Origin: JAHECQ01 sp963775125
Lineage (GTDB): Bacteria > Actinomycetota > Acidimicrobiia > Acidimicrobiales > SZUA-35
Assembly: GCA_963775125.1 (NCBI GenBank)
Contig: CAVZHQ010000002.1
Location: 124,001-188,000 of the forward strand
Reading direction: 5' to 3'
Length of the DNA stretch: 64,000 bases
Below are positions 29,035 through 39,480 of this stretch, one piece after another. The position numbers were made by a program, and so were the translations under genes. A model generated the notes under the pieces. That model made no database searches, was not told the origin of the DNA, and worked only from the letters and a program-made list of their open reading frames with translations. The first letter of the stretch is position 1. The number at the start of each line of letters is the position of its first letter.

Positions 29035-30055
29035 ATGTCATTGACGCCAAGGCCCCGATGGCTCAGCATGACGGCCATGGGATCCCGGGCCGTCGACATC
29101 CTGATCTTCCCCGGAGTCCAGTCGCTCGACGCGGTCGGCCCCTTCGAGGTCTTCTCCGGAGCAAACCAGGCGCTCGGCACGCTCGAGCGAATCGGCCCTC
29201 GCTATGCGGTCACCCTCCGTTCGACTCAGCCAGGACCCATCAGGTCCGAGTCCGGCCTGATGCTGCAGGCGGAGGCGCTTGCGGCCAAGGCCCCGCACAC
29301 GTTCGTCGTTGCGGGCGGCTGGGGCGTGCTCGAGGCGCGACACGACGACGAACTCCATCGGTGGCTGCGCCGTCACGAGCCGAAGATCGAACGCACTGCC
29401 TCAGTGTGTTCCGGCGCCTTCATCCTCGCCGAGGTCGGGCTGCTCGATGGTCGACGGGCTACCACCCACTGGTCCAGGGTCGAGCAGCTGCGTCGCGAGT
29501 ACCCCGCTGTCCACGTCGAGCCCGATGCGGTCTACGTCAAGGACGGCAACGTCTGGAGCTCGGCGGGCGTGACCGCCGGCATCGATCTGGCGCTCGCCCT
29601 CGTCGAGGCCGATCACGGGTCGGAGGTCGCCCAGCTCGTGGCTCGTTGGTTGGTCGTCTTCCTTCGGCGTCCCGGCGGGCAAAGCCAGTTCGCCACCGGC
29701 ATTTGGCGGACCGCCGATGCCGCAGGTCCGGCGCACCGAGCGATCGAGCTGATTCGGGCCGAGCCCGAACGATGCGTGGTCGGTCGCTCGGCTGGCCGAG
29801 GCGGTCGGTGTCAGTGAGCGTCACTTGTCTCGCCTGTTTCTCGACTCGGTCGGGGTGACGCCGGCCAAGTACGTCGAACGGGTACGAGTCGAGGCCGCCA
29901 AGCACCTGCTCGAGACGACGCCCGCCGGCGTCGAGCAGGTGGCGAGGCAATGCGGGTTCACCAACGCCGAGACGCTGCGCCGCACGTTCCTGCGCTGCGC
30001 CGGCATCGCCCCCAGCGACTATCGCGCCCGCTTCTCGCTGGCCCACCAGCCGTGA
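29035..30055 (+). CDS. GlxA-family AraC-type regulator (DJ-1/PfpI + HTH), one frame break
   Basis: About 340 residues. N-terminal DJ-1/PfpI-like domain (VDILIFPGVQSLDAVGPFEVF, FVVAGGWGV, nucleophile-elbow TASVCSGAFILAEVGLLDGRRATTHW). The C-terminal AraC helix-turn-helix (SVARLAEAVGVSERHLSRLF, GFTNAETLRRTFLRCAGIAPSDYR) is found in the next frame, after a break near 29772. ATG at 29035 has GAGGG 5 bases upstream. Such regulators respond to small nitrogenous or amine metabolites. It is followed by a separate DJ-1/PfpI gene 43 bases downstream, the usual target of this arrangement. Confidence 0.88.
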
Positions 30056-30098
30056 TTCGCCACCAGCCCTTCAACCCAAACAGAACAAGGAGACTCCC

Positions 30099-30735
30099 AT
30101 GCAGATAGCCGCGGTCCTCTTTCCCCGTCTCACCGCGCTCGACCTCATCGGGCCCTACGAGACCCTCCAGCGTCTGCCCGACACGACCGTCACCTTCGTC
30201 GGACACCAACGGGGCGAGGTCCGCACCGAGAACGGATTCCTCGGCTTGACCGCCGATGCCACCTTCGACGAAGTCCAGCGACCCGACGTGGTCATCGTTC
30301 CCGGCGGCATCGGCACCCGAGCACTCTTGGACGATGAGGTCCTCCTCGACTGGCTGCGCACCGTCCACCAGACAACCTTGTTCACCACATCGGTGTGCAC
30401 CGGGTCCTTGGTGCTGGCGGCGGCTGGACTGCTGACCGACCTCGAGGCGACGACTCACTGGTCGGTGCTCCACGTGCTCGAATCGCTGGGGGCCAAGCCG
30501 ACCACCCAGCGGGTCGTCGAACACCTCGACCAGAGAATCATCACCGCGGCGGGCGTGTCGTCGGCATCGACATGGCGCTCCGCTTGGCCGAACTTCTCGT
30601 TGACCGAACCGCAGCCGAAGCAATGCAGCTCGCCATCGAGTACGACCCGCAGCCGCCCTTCGACTGTGGCCACCCGACCGGGCATCCGCGGCCGTCGTCG
30701 AACGACTGGCCGACTACTCCAAGACCAAGGCGTAG
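30099..30735 (+). CDS. DJ-1/PfpI-family protein (isonitrile-hydratase-like), two frame breaks
   Basis: About 211 residues after repair. Starts MQIAAVLFPRLTALDLIGPYE with AAGGAG in good RBS position. The nucleophilic cysteine lies in TTSVCTGSLVLAAAGLL, and ATTHWSVLHVL follows. The first break near 30558 separates IITAAGVSS from GIDMALRLAELLV, and a second near 30683 restores ASAAVVERLADYSKTKA before the TAG at 30735. The family includes isocyanide hydratase (InhA) and glyoxalase/deglycase-like members; the exact reaction is not determined. Probably co-regulated with the GlxA-type gene upstream. Confidence 0.83.
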
Positions 30736-30761
30736 CCGACGTCGGGCTCGGCTGCGTCGGC

Positions 30762-31935
30762 CTACTTCAAGAGTTGCCGGGCGATCGACCAGCGATGCAC
30801 TTCGCTCGGGCCGTCGTAGATGCGGAAGGCCCGGATGTCCTCGTAGGTCTGGCGGACGACGGTGCGGGAGGTGATGCCGGTGCCGCCCAAGGTCTGCAGG
30901 GATCGATCGACCACCCGGCTGAGGGCTTCGGAGCAGTAGAGCTTGGCCACCGAGGACTCGGTACGCGGCCTGATCGCCTTGATCGAGCACCCACGCGCAC
31001 TGCCAGATCATCAAGCGGCAGGCGTGCATCTCGACCAGGTTGTCGGCCAGCTGGAAGCCGACACCTTCGTGCTCGCCGAGTGACTTACCGAACGCCTGGC
31101 GTTCCTTGGCGTACTCGACCGCGATGTCGTGGCAACGACGGGCAGCTCCGAGCCACCGCATGCAGTGGGTGAGCCGGGCTGGTCCGAGGCGAACCTGGGC
31201 GTACCGGAAGCCCCGACCGATCTCGCCGAGCACCTGGGTCTTGTGTACCCGGAGGTCGTGGTACTCGATGACCGAGTGACCGCCCACGGCGTTGGAGTCC
31301 ATGGCATCGAGGATCTCGACCTGATCGAATCCCTCGACATCGGTCTCGGTGAGGAACATCGAAGCCCCGAGGTCGACCCCGTTCTCGTCGAGCGTGCGGG
31401 CCATGACGATGGCGATCTTTGCTCCGTCGGCCGAGGTGATCAGCCATTTGCGGCCGTTGATCACGTAGTGGTCGCCGTCCTCCTGGGCGATGGTCTTCAT
31501 CATCGAGGGGTCGGAGCCCGCGCCGCCGTCGGGCTCGGTCATGGTGAAGATGGAGCGGGCTTCGCCCGATGCCATCCGCCGGAGGAACTGCTCCTTCTGG
31601 TCCTCGCTGGCGACCTGCTCGATGAGATGACCGTTACCCTCGTCGGGCGCAGCGATGTTCAAGGCGATCGGTCCGAGGGGCGAGTAACCCGCCTCCTCGA
31701 AGACGATCGCCTTGGTGCGGTGATCGAGCCCCATGCCGCCGTACTCGGTACCGATGTGGGGCGAGAGCAAGCCCGCCTTCTTTGCCTCGTTGACCAGATC
31801 GTCACGCAGCGCGTCGCTCGGGCCGTGACTGCTCTTACGAGGGTCCGCCTCGTAGGGGATGACGATGTCGCGCACGAAGGTGGCGGTTCGTTCCTTGAGC
31901 TCTTGTTGCTGGGGTGTCAGTCCGAAATCGATCAC
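30762..31935 (-). CDS. Acyl-CoA dehydrogenase, one frame break
   Basis: About 390 residues. FAD enzyme oxidising acyl-CoA to enoyl-CoA. Features: N-terminal helices from MIDFGLTPQQQELKER, the FAD site FTMTEPDGGAGSDP and WLITSADGA, the C-terminal helical domain with GARRCHDIAVEYAKERQAFGKSL, and TLGGTGITSRTVVRQTYEDIRAFRIYDGPSEVHRWSIARQLL, read here in parts. The frame breaks near 30963, between DQGDQAAY and the SSVAKLYCSEALSRVV block. ATG at 31935. Sequence and the late RxYDGPSE region resemble medium/long-chain and ACAD10/11-like enzymes. Neighbours do not define a pathway. Confidence 0.88.
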
Positions 31936-31988
31936 CCGCCGACCCTACCGTTGCTGCGCGCCCATCTCGAAGCTCGGTCGGTCGGCGA

Positions 31989-33452
31989 TCAGGAGTCGAA
32001 GCCGAGACCGAACTTGTCGAGGCCCTTCAGCCACAGGTTCCTGCGGCCGGTCTTGTCCTCCCGGTCGAGCGACCAGCGGGTGGCCTGGATCCCGAGGAAA
32101 CGGAACGGTTCTGGGGGGAACGGCAACGGCTTCTCCTGGACGAACTTGGTCTGGACGGCGAGCGATCGTTTGCCGTCGAGTAGGTCGAGCATGACCTCGC
32201 CGCCGAATCGGGCCGACGCCGCACCGAGACCGGTGTAACCGACGGCGTAGGCGACCCGCCCCTGCCAGGCCTGACCCCAGAACACGCAGAACCGACTGCA
32301 GGTGTCGATGGCGCCGCCCCAGGTGTGGGTGAACTTGACCCCTTCGAGCTGAGGGAACGTGTCGAAGAAGTGCTTGCTCAGCTTGGCCCACGTCTCGGGC
32401 CGGCTCTCGAGCTCGGCGTTCACCTTGCCCCGCCAGAAGTAAATGGCGTCGTACCCGCCCCAGAGGATGCGGTTGTCCTCGGTGAGTCGGTAGTAGTGGA
32501 ACTGGTTGGCGATGTCGCTCAGGCCTTGCCGGTTCTTCCAACCCAGGTCGTCGAGCTGGGCCTGGCTCAACGGTTCGGTCACCAGGCAGTAGTCGTACAC
32601 CGGGGCCATGTAGTGGCCGATGCGGTTGAGCAACGGCTTGAAGGCGTTGGTGGCCAACGCCACCTTCCCGGCCCGGACCCGTCCCAGCGGGGTGTTGATG
32701 AGGACCCCGACGCCGTCCTTCTCGAGCGAGGTGGCCTTGGTGTCCTCGTAGATACGCACTCCGAGCGACTGCGCTGCCGCCTTCAGGCCCCATACCAACC
32801 GGGCGGGGTCGACGATCGCGGCGCGATCCTTGCGCCACAGCCCACCCGTGTAGGTCGGCGAGTGGACCTGGGCGCGCATGCCGTCGGCGTCGAGCCACTC
32901 GACCCGCTGCCCCAACGACCGAAGCTCCTGGAAATCCTCCCGCAGCTCTGACAGGTACGAAGGCGAGTGGAACGTGGTGGCAACGTCGATGACCCCGGTC
33001 CGTTCGTAGTCACAGTCGATGTTGTAGCGACGGATCGCGGACTCGATGTCGTTGAGGTTCCGCAGGCCGAGCTCTTCGAGCTGGGCCAGTTCGTCGGGGA
33101 AATGCTGTTGGCCGTTGGCGACTCCGTGGGTGAGGCTCGACTCCATGAACCCACCGTTACGACCGCTGGCGGCCGAGCCGATCTCGTGCGCGTCGATGAG
33201 CACGATGTCGCGCGACGGGTCTCGCTCCTTGGCGATGATGGCAGTCCACAACCCGGTGTAGCCACCGCCGACGACGCAGAGATCGCAGGTCTCGGTACGA
33301 ACGAGGGTCGGGTTACTGTCCGGCTTGTCATGATCTTCGTACCAGTAGGGGTACGGGTCGGCGTCGGCGATGGCGTCGAGGTGGAAGTCCTTGATGCCGC
33401 CACCAGCGTGGCTGTCGTGGGGGTAACTGTCGTTGGTCTCTTCAGTCGCCAT
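31989..33452 (-). CDS. FAD-dependent amine oxidase-type oxidoreductase (DAO family)
   Basis: 487 residues. The Rossmann FAD motif CVVGGGYTGLWTA is at residues 59-71, with the ASGRNGGF loop (about 95) typical of DAO-type enzymes such as gamma-glutamylputrescine oxidase PuuB. YTGLGAASARFGGEVMLDLLDG at the C-terminus closes the FAD site. An unusual 55-residue N-terminal extension (FHLDAIADADPYPYWYED) matches the PuuB-like subgroup that starts with a Trp/Tyr-rich element. It probably oxidises an amine or N-methyl group with O2. Divergent start only 15 bases from the HD-GYP gene. Confidence 0.88.
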   Translation of the reverse strand: MATEETNDSYPHDSHAGGGIKDFHLDAIADADPYPYWYEDHDKPDSNPTLVRTETCDLCVVGGGYTGLWTAIIAKERDPSRDIVLIDAHEIGSAASGRNGGFMESSLTHGVANGQQHFPDELAQLEELGLRNLNDIESAIRRYNIDCDYERTGVIDVATTFHSPSYLSELREDFQELRSLGQRVEWLDADGMRAQVHSPTYTGGLWRKDRAAIVDPARLVWGLKAAAQSLGVRIYEDTKATSLEKDGVGVLINTPLGRVRAGKVALATNAFKPLLNRIGHYMAPVYDYCLVTEPLSQAQLDDLGWKNRQGLSDIANQFHYYRLTEDNRILWGGYDAIYFWRGKVNAELESRPETWAKLSKHFFDTFPQLEGVKFTHTWGGAIDTCSRFCVFWGQAWQGRVAYAVGYTGLGAASARFGGEVMLDLLDGKRSLAVQTKFVQEKPLPFPPEPFRFLGIQATRWSLDREDKTGRRNLWLKGLDKFGLGFDS

Positions 33453-33467
33453 GCGGGAGCACCAGTC

Positions 33468-35444
33468 GTGTGGACGTGCGCCGAGGCTACCGGAGCGGAA
33501 CCTCTGGCTGCGTCCGGCTTCTTTGTTCAGGTGCTCCGCCGTCGCGCCGATAGCCCCGAGGTGGAAGCAAGTCTGTGGTTCAGCGCCGTGACGGTCATCG
33601 GCATCGCCTGTCTGCTCCTCGCGGCCGTCGTCGTGGCTGCCGGCCGGCGTCGCCAGTTGGCCGAAGTTGCGATTCTGGGCGGCTCGCTGGTGACGATTTC
33701 CGCGCTCACCACCGCCTTGGGTCTGAGCGTGACCCGCTTCGGTGGCGGCGAGGTCGCGTCGGGCTGGGCCGGCTTGCTTGCGCTTCCTCTTGGTGCTGTG
33801 GCTGCTGCTCCACTCCTCTCACCCGATCGGCCGTGGGCGAAAGCGATCGCCCGGGCAGCCACACCCTGGGTCGCGGGCACGCTCGTCGTCGCGTCGATCT
33901 CCGCTGTCGTGCTGGTCCGGATCGATGCAGCACCTCCGAACCCGGTTCGTTTCGCCGTGACGACGCTGGCCGTCGGCGGGGCCCTTCTGCTGGCACGGCG
34001 CCAGTGGTTCCTCTACCAGGTCAGCCGGCAAAGGTCACCCCAGGTTGCGGCGATCGCCGTCATCGCCCTGACGACATCGAGCATCGGGGCCCTGTGGGCC
34101 CAACCCGGGACCGCTGCCGCGTGGGCGGTGCTCGTGCTCGACAGTTTCGGTGTCCTCGGGTCGTGCATCGCCATCGCGGTCGGTTACCGATCGGGACGCG
34201 GCGTCGCCGAGGTGCTCGCTCCCATCGTGTCCTCCGAGCCGCTTGCCGCGCTCGAGCTCGGGCTGAGTCCCGAGGTCCGCGCCTTCGTCACCGCGCTGGA
34301 ACGCAAGGACCAGATCACCAGTGAGCATGTGGTGCGAACCTCGGCACTGGCGTTGCGACTCGGGGTACGAGCCGGGTTCGACGCCAGAACGGTTCGAAAC
34401 ATCGCTGTCGGCGCGCTCTTGCATGACATCGGGAAGCTGGTGATTCCCAGCGAGATCATCAACAAGCCAGGATCGCTCACCGACGACGAGTTCGCCGAGA
34501 TCAAGACGCACCCCGAACAAGGCGAACGGCTCCTGGTCGGGTCGCCGTCCCTTGCCGGCGCTCGAAGGTTCGTACGGGGGCACCACGAACGAGTCGACGG
34601 CCGTGGCTACCCCGACCAACTGGCGGGCCAGCAGGTCAGCATCGAAGTTGCGATCGTGAGCATCTGCGATTCGTGGGATGCCATGACGAACACCCGGCAG
34701 TACCGCCAGGGCATGGGCCGCGATGCGGCGCTGGAGGTCATCGCCAAGGGGTCGGGGACCCAGTGGCGGACCGAGGCCGTGGCGCTACTGCTCGCCGAAG
34801 TCGGCGAACACGACACAGTCGCAGCTCCGCCAGCGGACGTCGCCACCGATGATCTCCCCCTCATCGATCCCAACGTGACCGAGGAATGCTGTTCCTCGAT
34901 CGAGCAGGCGACGTCAACCGAACCACTGTCCTCAACTGATCAACCGTCGACAAATGAGTCAGCAATGTATGAGAAGCCACACCGCCGACTTGCCGCCGAG
35001 TCGGCGGGGCCCAATTCCATCACCCTGATCGCCATCACGGTCGACGCCCTGCGTGATATCCGCCAGACCTTCGGCGACACCGAGGCAAGCGAAGCTTGCG
35101 AGGCGGCGTTCCAGGCGCTGCTGGCAGGAAGCCGACGTCACGACGTCGTGGCCCGAGTGGGCGAGCACGACTTCATACACGTCGGCGATGGTCGCGACTG
35201 GGGGAGCACCGAGGAGCTGGCCGAGCGCGTCCTTCGAGCCGTACGGACCGCCGACGATGTCCTCCTGGTGCGAGCACCATCGGTCACCATCGGCGTAGCG
35301 GTGGCCGAGTTCGGCGACGGCCAAGACGTCAGCGACCTGCTCCGTGCAGCCCGGGCGAACGCGGTCCGCAAGGCCGCCCAGCCGGCGGCCGCGGCCGAGG
35401 GCCCGAGCCGACTCCGGACTCAGGACTTGACCAGCAACAGCTGA
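33468..35444 (+). CDS. Membrane HD-GYP phosphodiesterase with degenerate GGDEF domain
   Basis: About 658 residues from a GTG at 33468 (GGGAG 8 bases upstream; the frame is open further left without homology). Seven to eight membrane helices occupy residues about 35-250. The HD-GYP domain has ALLHDIGKLVIP (about 316), KTHPEQGERLL, RGHHERVDGRGYPDQLAG (about 367), intact HD and GYP motifs, so c-di-GMP hydrolysis is expected. A C-terminal GGDEF-like domain (about 500-640) has RVGEHDF in place of the RGGDEF active site and is probably inactive or regulatory. HD-GYP followed by GGDEF is an uncommon order. The 3' end overlaps the convergent YceI gene by 25 bases. Confidence 0.88.
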   Translation: MWTCAEATGAEPLAASGFFVQVLRRRADSPEVEASLWFSAVTVIGIACLLLAAVVVAAGRRRQLAEVAILGGSLVTISALTTALGLSVTRFGGGEVASGWAGLLALPLGAVAAAPLLSPDRPWAKAIARAATPWVAGTLVVASISAVVLVRIDAAPPNPVRFAVTTLAVGGALLLARRQWFLYQVSRQRSPQVAAIAVIALTTSSIGALWAQPGTAAAWAVLVLDSFGVLGSCIAIAVGYRSGRGVAEVLAPIVSSEPLAALELGLSPEVRAFVTALERKDQITSEHVVRTSALALRLGVRAGFDARTVRNIAVGALLHDIGKLVIPSEIINKPGSLTDDEFAEIKTHPEQGERLLVGSPSLAGARRFVRGHHERVDGRGYPDQLAGQQVSIEVAIVSICDSWDAMTNTRQYRQGMGRDAALEVIAKGSGTQWRTEAVALLLAEVGEHDTVAAPPADVATDDLPLIDPNVTEECCSSIEQATSTEPLSSTDQPSTNESAMYEKPHRRLAAESAGPNSITLIAITVDALRDIRQTFGDTEASEACEAAFQALLAGSRRHDVVARVGEHDFIHVGDGRDWGSTEELAERVLRAVRTADDVLLVRAPSVTIGVAVAEFGDGQDVSDLLRAARANAVRKAAQPAAAAEGPSRLRTQDLTSNS

Positions 35445-36223
35445 AACTCGACGACGGCGACGTCTTCGACCGACAGCACGATGGGCGCCGTGGGCGCAAC
35501 GACGCTGAAGTCCGCGAGGCTGATCTCGAGCGAGCCCACGATCACAATGGTCGATCCCACCAGCTGCGCCTCCAGCGGAAACACCACAGCCTTTGTGACG
35601 CCGTGGATGGTGAGGTCTCCGGCCGCAGCGACCGAGATGGGCTGGCCTGCCGCAGCATCGGCGCCCAGGTCGACCGGCTGGGTCAGCACGAAGGTCGCCG
35701 ACGGGAACTGGTCGGTCTCGAGGGCACCTTGGACCTTGTCGTCCCGGCCGCGGTCGTTCGTCGTCAGTGTGCTGAGGTCGACCGTGAACGTGGCGGCCGA
35801 CAGCGTCGAGCCGGCGATCTCGATGGACCCTTCGACATCGCCGGTCCGGCCGACCGCCGTGGCATCTCCAACCTCGGAGATCTTTTCGTTGATGCGGAAC
35901 CCGGCGAAGGTTCCCGTCGCCGACTCGAAGTCGAACTCGCCCGATTCGGTGTCGACCGACCACACCCCCGGAAGCTCGACCGTCACCGCAGTCGCCGCCG
36001 TCGTGTCCGATACCGCCGTCGAATCGTCGGTGCCCTCTGGTGCGGCGTCGCCTGAGGCGGTGTCGGTCGTGTCCGGTACCGCCGTCGTGCTCGAAACCGA
36101 CTCGGTCGCGGCCTCGAGACTTACTGCCGGCGGGGCATCATCTCGCAGGTACCAGAAGAGGCCACCGCCGATGACCACGACGACGGCCAGGCCGATGGCT
36201 GCGATTCGGGCAGTTCTGTTCAT
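35420..36223 (-). CDS. YceI-family protein, membrane anchored
   Basis: 267 residues. A signal anchor (IAAIGLAVVVVIGGGLFWYL, residues 7-26) is followed by a 70-residue Thr/Ser/Asp-rich linker and a YceI lipocalin-like barrel: VWSVDTESGEFDFES, TFTVDLSTLTTNDRGRDDKVQGALETDQFPSATF (read in parts), DLTIHGVTKAVVFPLEA. YceI proteins bind isoprenoid or other lipids in the periplasm/extracellular space; the role here is unknown. The linker suggests it projects from the membrane. Confidence 0.9.
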   Translation of the reverse strand: MNRTARIAAIGLAVVVVIGGGLFWYLRDDAPPAVSLEAATESVSSTTAVPDTTDTASGDAAPEGTDDSTAVSDTTAATAVTVELPGVWSVDTESGEFDFESATGTFAGFRINEKISEVGDATAVGRTGDVEGSIEIAGSTLSAATFTVDLSTLTTNDRGRDDKVQGALETDQFPSATFVLTQPVDLGADAAAGQPISVAAAGDLTIHGVTKAVVFPLEAQLVGSTIVIVGSLEISLADFSVVAPTAPIVLSVEDVAVVEFQLLLVKS

Positions 36224-36331
36224 CGGCGAACCTTAGCCTCGCTGGTCCTGCCGAAGGGTTTGGCCCGAACGGCGCGGTTGGGACAACCTGGGGCGTCACC
36301 GCTCGTTTGAGCTTCACGAGGAGTACCAACC

Positions 36332-37472
36332 ATGGGTCCGTTGTCGGGCGTCAAGATCGTCGAGTTGTTCTGCATCGGCCCCGGCCCGTTCGCCGGGATG
36401 CTGCTGTCCGACATGGGCGCCGACGTGGTGTTGGTCGACCGCATGGAGGAGCAGGACCTCGGGTATCCCGACCACAAGTACCGCTACCTCTACCGCAACC
36501 GCCGTTCGGTGCGGTTCGATCTGAAGGACCCCGAGGACGTCGAGCAGGTGTTGCGGCTCGTCGAGGGGGCCGATGCACTGATCGAGGGCTTCCGGCCCGG
36601 CGTGACCGAGCGGCTCGGCCTCGGACCCGAGGCGTGTCTCGCCCGAAACCCGAAGCTGGTCTACGGGCGCATGACCGGCTGGGGGCAGGAAGGCCCGAAC
36701 GCCCGACGCGCCGGATACGACGCCAACTTCTTGTCGGTGACCGGTGCACTCTGGTCGATCGGCGACGCCGACCGGCCCCCGCCGCCGCCCCTCATCCTTG
36801 CCGGCGACCTGGGCGGTGGCGGCGCCTATCTCGCGCTGGGCATGGTTGCGCGCACTGCACGAGGCCGCGCGGTCAGGCCAGGGCCAAGTGGTCGACGCCG
36901 CCATCTCCGACGGGGCGCTCAACCTCATGGCCTACTTCTACGGCAACCTCCACGGCGGGACGTGGGTCAACGAACGCTCGGCCAACCTGGTCGACGGCGG
37001 CGACTGGCGGTACGGCACCTGGGTGTGCGCCGACGGCAAGTTCGTCTCGACCGCGCTGCTGCAGCGCAAGTTCCTCGACAACTTCGTCACGAAGACCGGC
37101 ATCGACTTCAGCGGACTCGGAACCCCGTCGGAACGAGCCAACTGGCCCGGCTACCGGGCGCGGATGGCCGCGTTGTTCCTCACCCAACCGCGGGATCATT
37201 GGGCCGCCCTGTTCGACGGAGACGACGACACGGTCATGCCGATCCTCGATCTGCTGGAAGCGCCCCACCATCCGCAGAACGCCGAGCGCAACGCGTTCGT
37301 CGAGGTGGGTGACACCGTGCAGCCGGCGCCGGCGCCCCGCTTCAGCCGGACGCCGTCACAGATTCGGCGCATCTCACCCACGCCCGGTGAGGGTGGTGCC
37401 GAGGCGCTGGCCGAGTGGGGCTTCGGCCCCGACGAGATCGCTGCGCTCAGCGAGCGCGGCGCGTTCGGGTAG
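36332..37472 (+). CDS. CaiB/BaiF-family CoA transferase (AMACR-like), one frame break
   Basis: About 380 residues. Family III CoA transferase/racemase fold: GPLSGVKIVELFCIGPGPFAGMLLSDMGADVV at the start, NRRSVRFDLKDPEDV, EGFRPGVTERLGLG and GQEGPNARRAGYDANFLSVTGAL. After LALGMVA the frame breaks near 36850 and continues with ALHEAARSGQGQVVDAAISDGAL. The C-terminal region (TPSQIRRISPTPGEGGAEALAEWGF) is typical of alpha-methylacyl-CoA racemase-like members. ATG at 36332 with GAGGAG upstream. A role in branched-chain or sterol side-chain CoA metabolism is plausible but not shown. Confidence 0.87.
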
Positions 37473-37486
37473 CAGTCGTCTGGGGC

Positions 37487-38474
37487 TCAGGGCACCAGCA
37501 CGAGGCGGCCGCTCACCTGCCGGTTCTCGAGCAGGTCGAGGGCGGCGGGGAGGTCTTGCAACCGGATCTGGTCGGTGATTCCCGGCTTGATGGCCCCGGC
37601 GAGATAGAGCTCGATCAGGTGCGCGTGAGCAGCGTCGATGACGGCTCGTCCGCCGTGCTCGACGTACGCGCCCCAATGCAGCCCCAGGACCGAGTAGTTC
37701 TTCACCAGGACGTGATTGGCCGGATAGGTGCCGATGCCGCCGGACGCAAAACCGACGACGACGAGTCGTCCCTCCCACGCCATCAAGCGGCGCGTGATGT
37801 CGCCCACCGGACCCCCGACCGGGTCGTAGGCGACGTCGACGCCACGGCCACCCGTAATGCGCATGACCTCCGCGTACATCGCTTCGGGGTCGGTGTAGTC
37901 GATCGGCGAAGTGGGCTCCGTTGTCGAGGCAGTGCTGAAGCTTGGCCGGGCTGCCGGCGGTGGCAATGACCCTGGCGCCGGCGGCCACCCCCAACTGGAC
38001 CGCGGCCGAACCGACTCCGCCTGCACCGGCGTGGACCAAGAGCCATTCGTCCGGCTGGAGCTGGGCCCGATGGTGCAGCCCGACGTGGGACGTCTGGTAG
38101 GTCGAGTACAGCACGGTGGCGTCGGTAGCCGGAATGTCCAACGGCATCTCGAGGGCGGTGTGGGCGCGGATCAAGGCCTTGTCGGCATATCCGCCGGCCG
38201 GGAGGGCCGACATGCCGGCGACTCGAACGCCGGGCTCGATCTCGACGCCGGGACCGACGGCTTCCACAACGCCCGACGTCTCCAGCCCAGGCGTGAACGG
38301 GACGCCCGGCCGGTCTTGATAGATGCCCTGACACAACAGGATGTCGGCGAAGTTCACGTTGCCCGCCTCGACCCGAATCAGAATCTGGCCCTCAGCCGGA
38401 ACCGGATCTGCGATCTCCTCCAACTGGAGGGACACCGAAGGGTGACCAAGCTCGTTCACTCGCCATGCACGCAT
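37487..38474 (-). CDS. Quinone oxidoreductase-like MDR protein, one frame break
   Basis: About 328 residues of the zinc-independent medium-chain dehydrogenase/reductase group (NADPH:quinone oxidoreductase-like). N-terminal GroES-like domain MRAWRVNELGHPSVSLQLEE ... VPFTPGLETSGVVEAVGPGV. The NADPH site is LLVHAGAGGVGSAAVQLGVAAGA. After LDNGAHFAD the frame breaks near 37910 and resumes at IDYTDPEAMYAEVMRITGGRGVDVAYDPVGG. Ends QVSGRLVLVP. ATG at 38474 with AGGAG 8 bases upstream. A second MDR protein of the same type is at 42560-43534. Confidence 0.88.
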
Positions 38475-38542
38475 CGTCGTACTCCTGTCATCGATTCCAA
38501 AGACGAAAGCTGTCTTGGGACGTGGCCTATCACCTAGCGGAT

Positions 38543-39406
38543 CTACGCCATCCCGAACAACTCGAAGAGGTCGGGGTGTCCCGTCGAACAGGTGACACCG
38601 CCGTCGACCACGAGGTTGGCGCCCACCATGAAGCTGGCATCGTCCGACGCCACGAACGCAATGGCGCCGGCGATCTCGTCCGGTTGACCGAACCTGCCCG
38701 CCGGTATCGCCCGAGCGAATGCCTCCTGAGTGTTCTGGGGCCCGGTGGTGGCGGTGGTCATGGGCGTGTCGACCGCTCCCGGCGACACGCAGTTCACCCG
38801 GATGCCGCTCGATGCCACTTCGAGCGCCAGCGACCGACTGAAGTTGACGACACCCGCCTTCGCTGCCCCGTAGGTGGTCATCCCCTTGTCGCCGCCAACG
38901 GCGTCGAGCGACGCGACGTTGACGATCGACGCCGAACCGGGCAAGCCCTGCCCTCGGCGCTGGGCCACGGTCGCCCTGAGGTGAGGCAATGCGGCCTGGC
39001 ACAGGTCGAACACCGACAACAGGTTGACGGCAATCGTCTTCTGCCACTGCTCCCGGCGAATCCGCTCGAACGGCGTGACCACGATGGCCCCTGCCGAGTT
39101 CACCAGCACGTCGAGTTGCCCGAATCGCTCGATCGTCTGGCTGAACAGGGCATCGACCTGGACCCGGTCGGTCACGTCGGTAGCGATGAAGCGGACACGG
39201 CCCGGGGCTGCTGCGTCGAGGAGCGATTCGGCCGCCGTTCCCCGATCGGCGTCTCGCCCCGCGATGATCACCGACGCCCCCTCGACCGCGAATCGACGAG
39301 CCGTCGCCAACCCGATCCCCGACGTCCCGCCCGTGACCGCCACGACCCGGTCGACGAAGCGCCCCGCTGCGGGCCAAGGAGTCGTCGATGCAGGCACGTC
39401 GATCAT
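38543..39406 (-). CDS. Short-chain dehydrogenase/reductase
   Basis: 287 residues, classical SDR. NAD(P) motif VTGGTSGIGLATA (residues 24-36), acidic-to-basic switch AGRDADRG suggesting NADP use, NSAGA, the catalytic Ser in NVASLDAVGGDKG, and YGAAK (Tyr and Lys of the active site). PGAVDTPM follows. The substrate is unknown. ATG at 39406 is the homologous start; the frame is open a little further upstream. The 218-base spacer to the divergent DUF4214 gene contains the hairpin element at 39481-39531. Confidence 0.92.
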   Translation of the reverse strand: MIDVPASTTPWPAAGRFVDRVVAVTGGTSGIGLATARRFAVEGASVIIAGRDADRGTAAESLLDAAAPGRVRFIATDVTDRVQVDALFSQTIERFGQLDVLVNSAGAIVVTPFERIRREQWQKTIAVNLLSVFDLCQAALPHLRATVAQRRGQGLPGSASIVNVASLDAVGGDKGMTTYGAAKAGVVNFSRSLALEVASSGIRVNCVSPGAVDTPMTTATTGPQNTQEAFARAIPAGRFGQPDEIAGAIAFVASDDASFMVGANLVVDGGVTCSTGHPDLFELFGMA

Positions 39407-39480
39407 CCCGACGACGCTATCCCTACCCCCGTTCTCCCACCTCGTTCTCCACCATCTGCAAGTCCCAGCCCTCGCACCCC

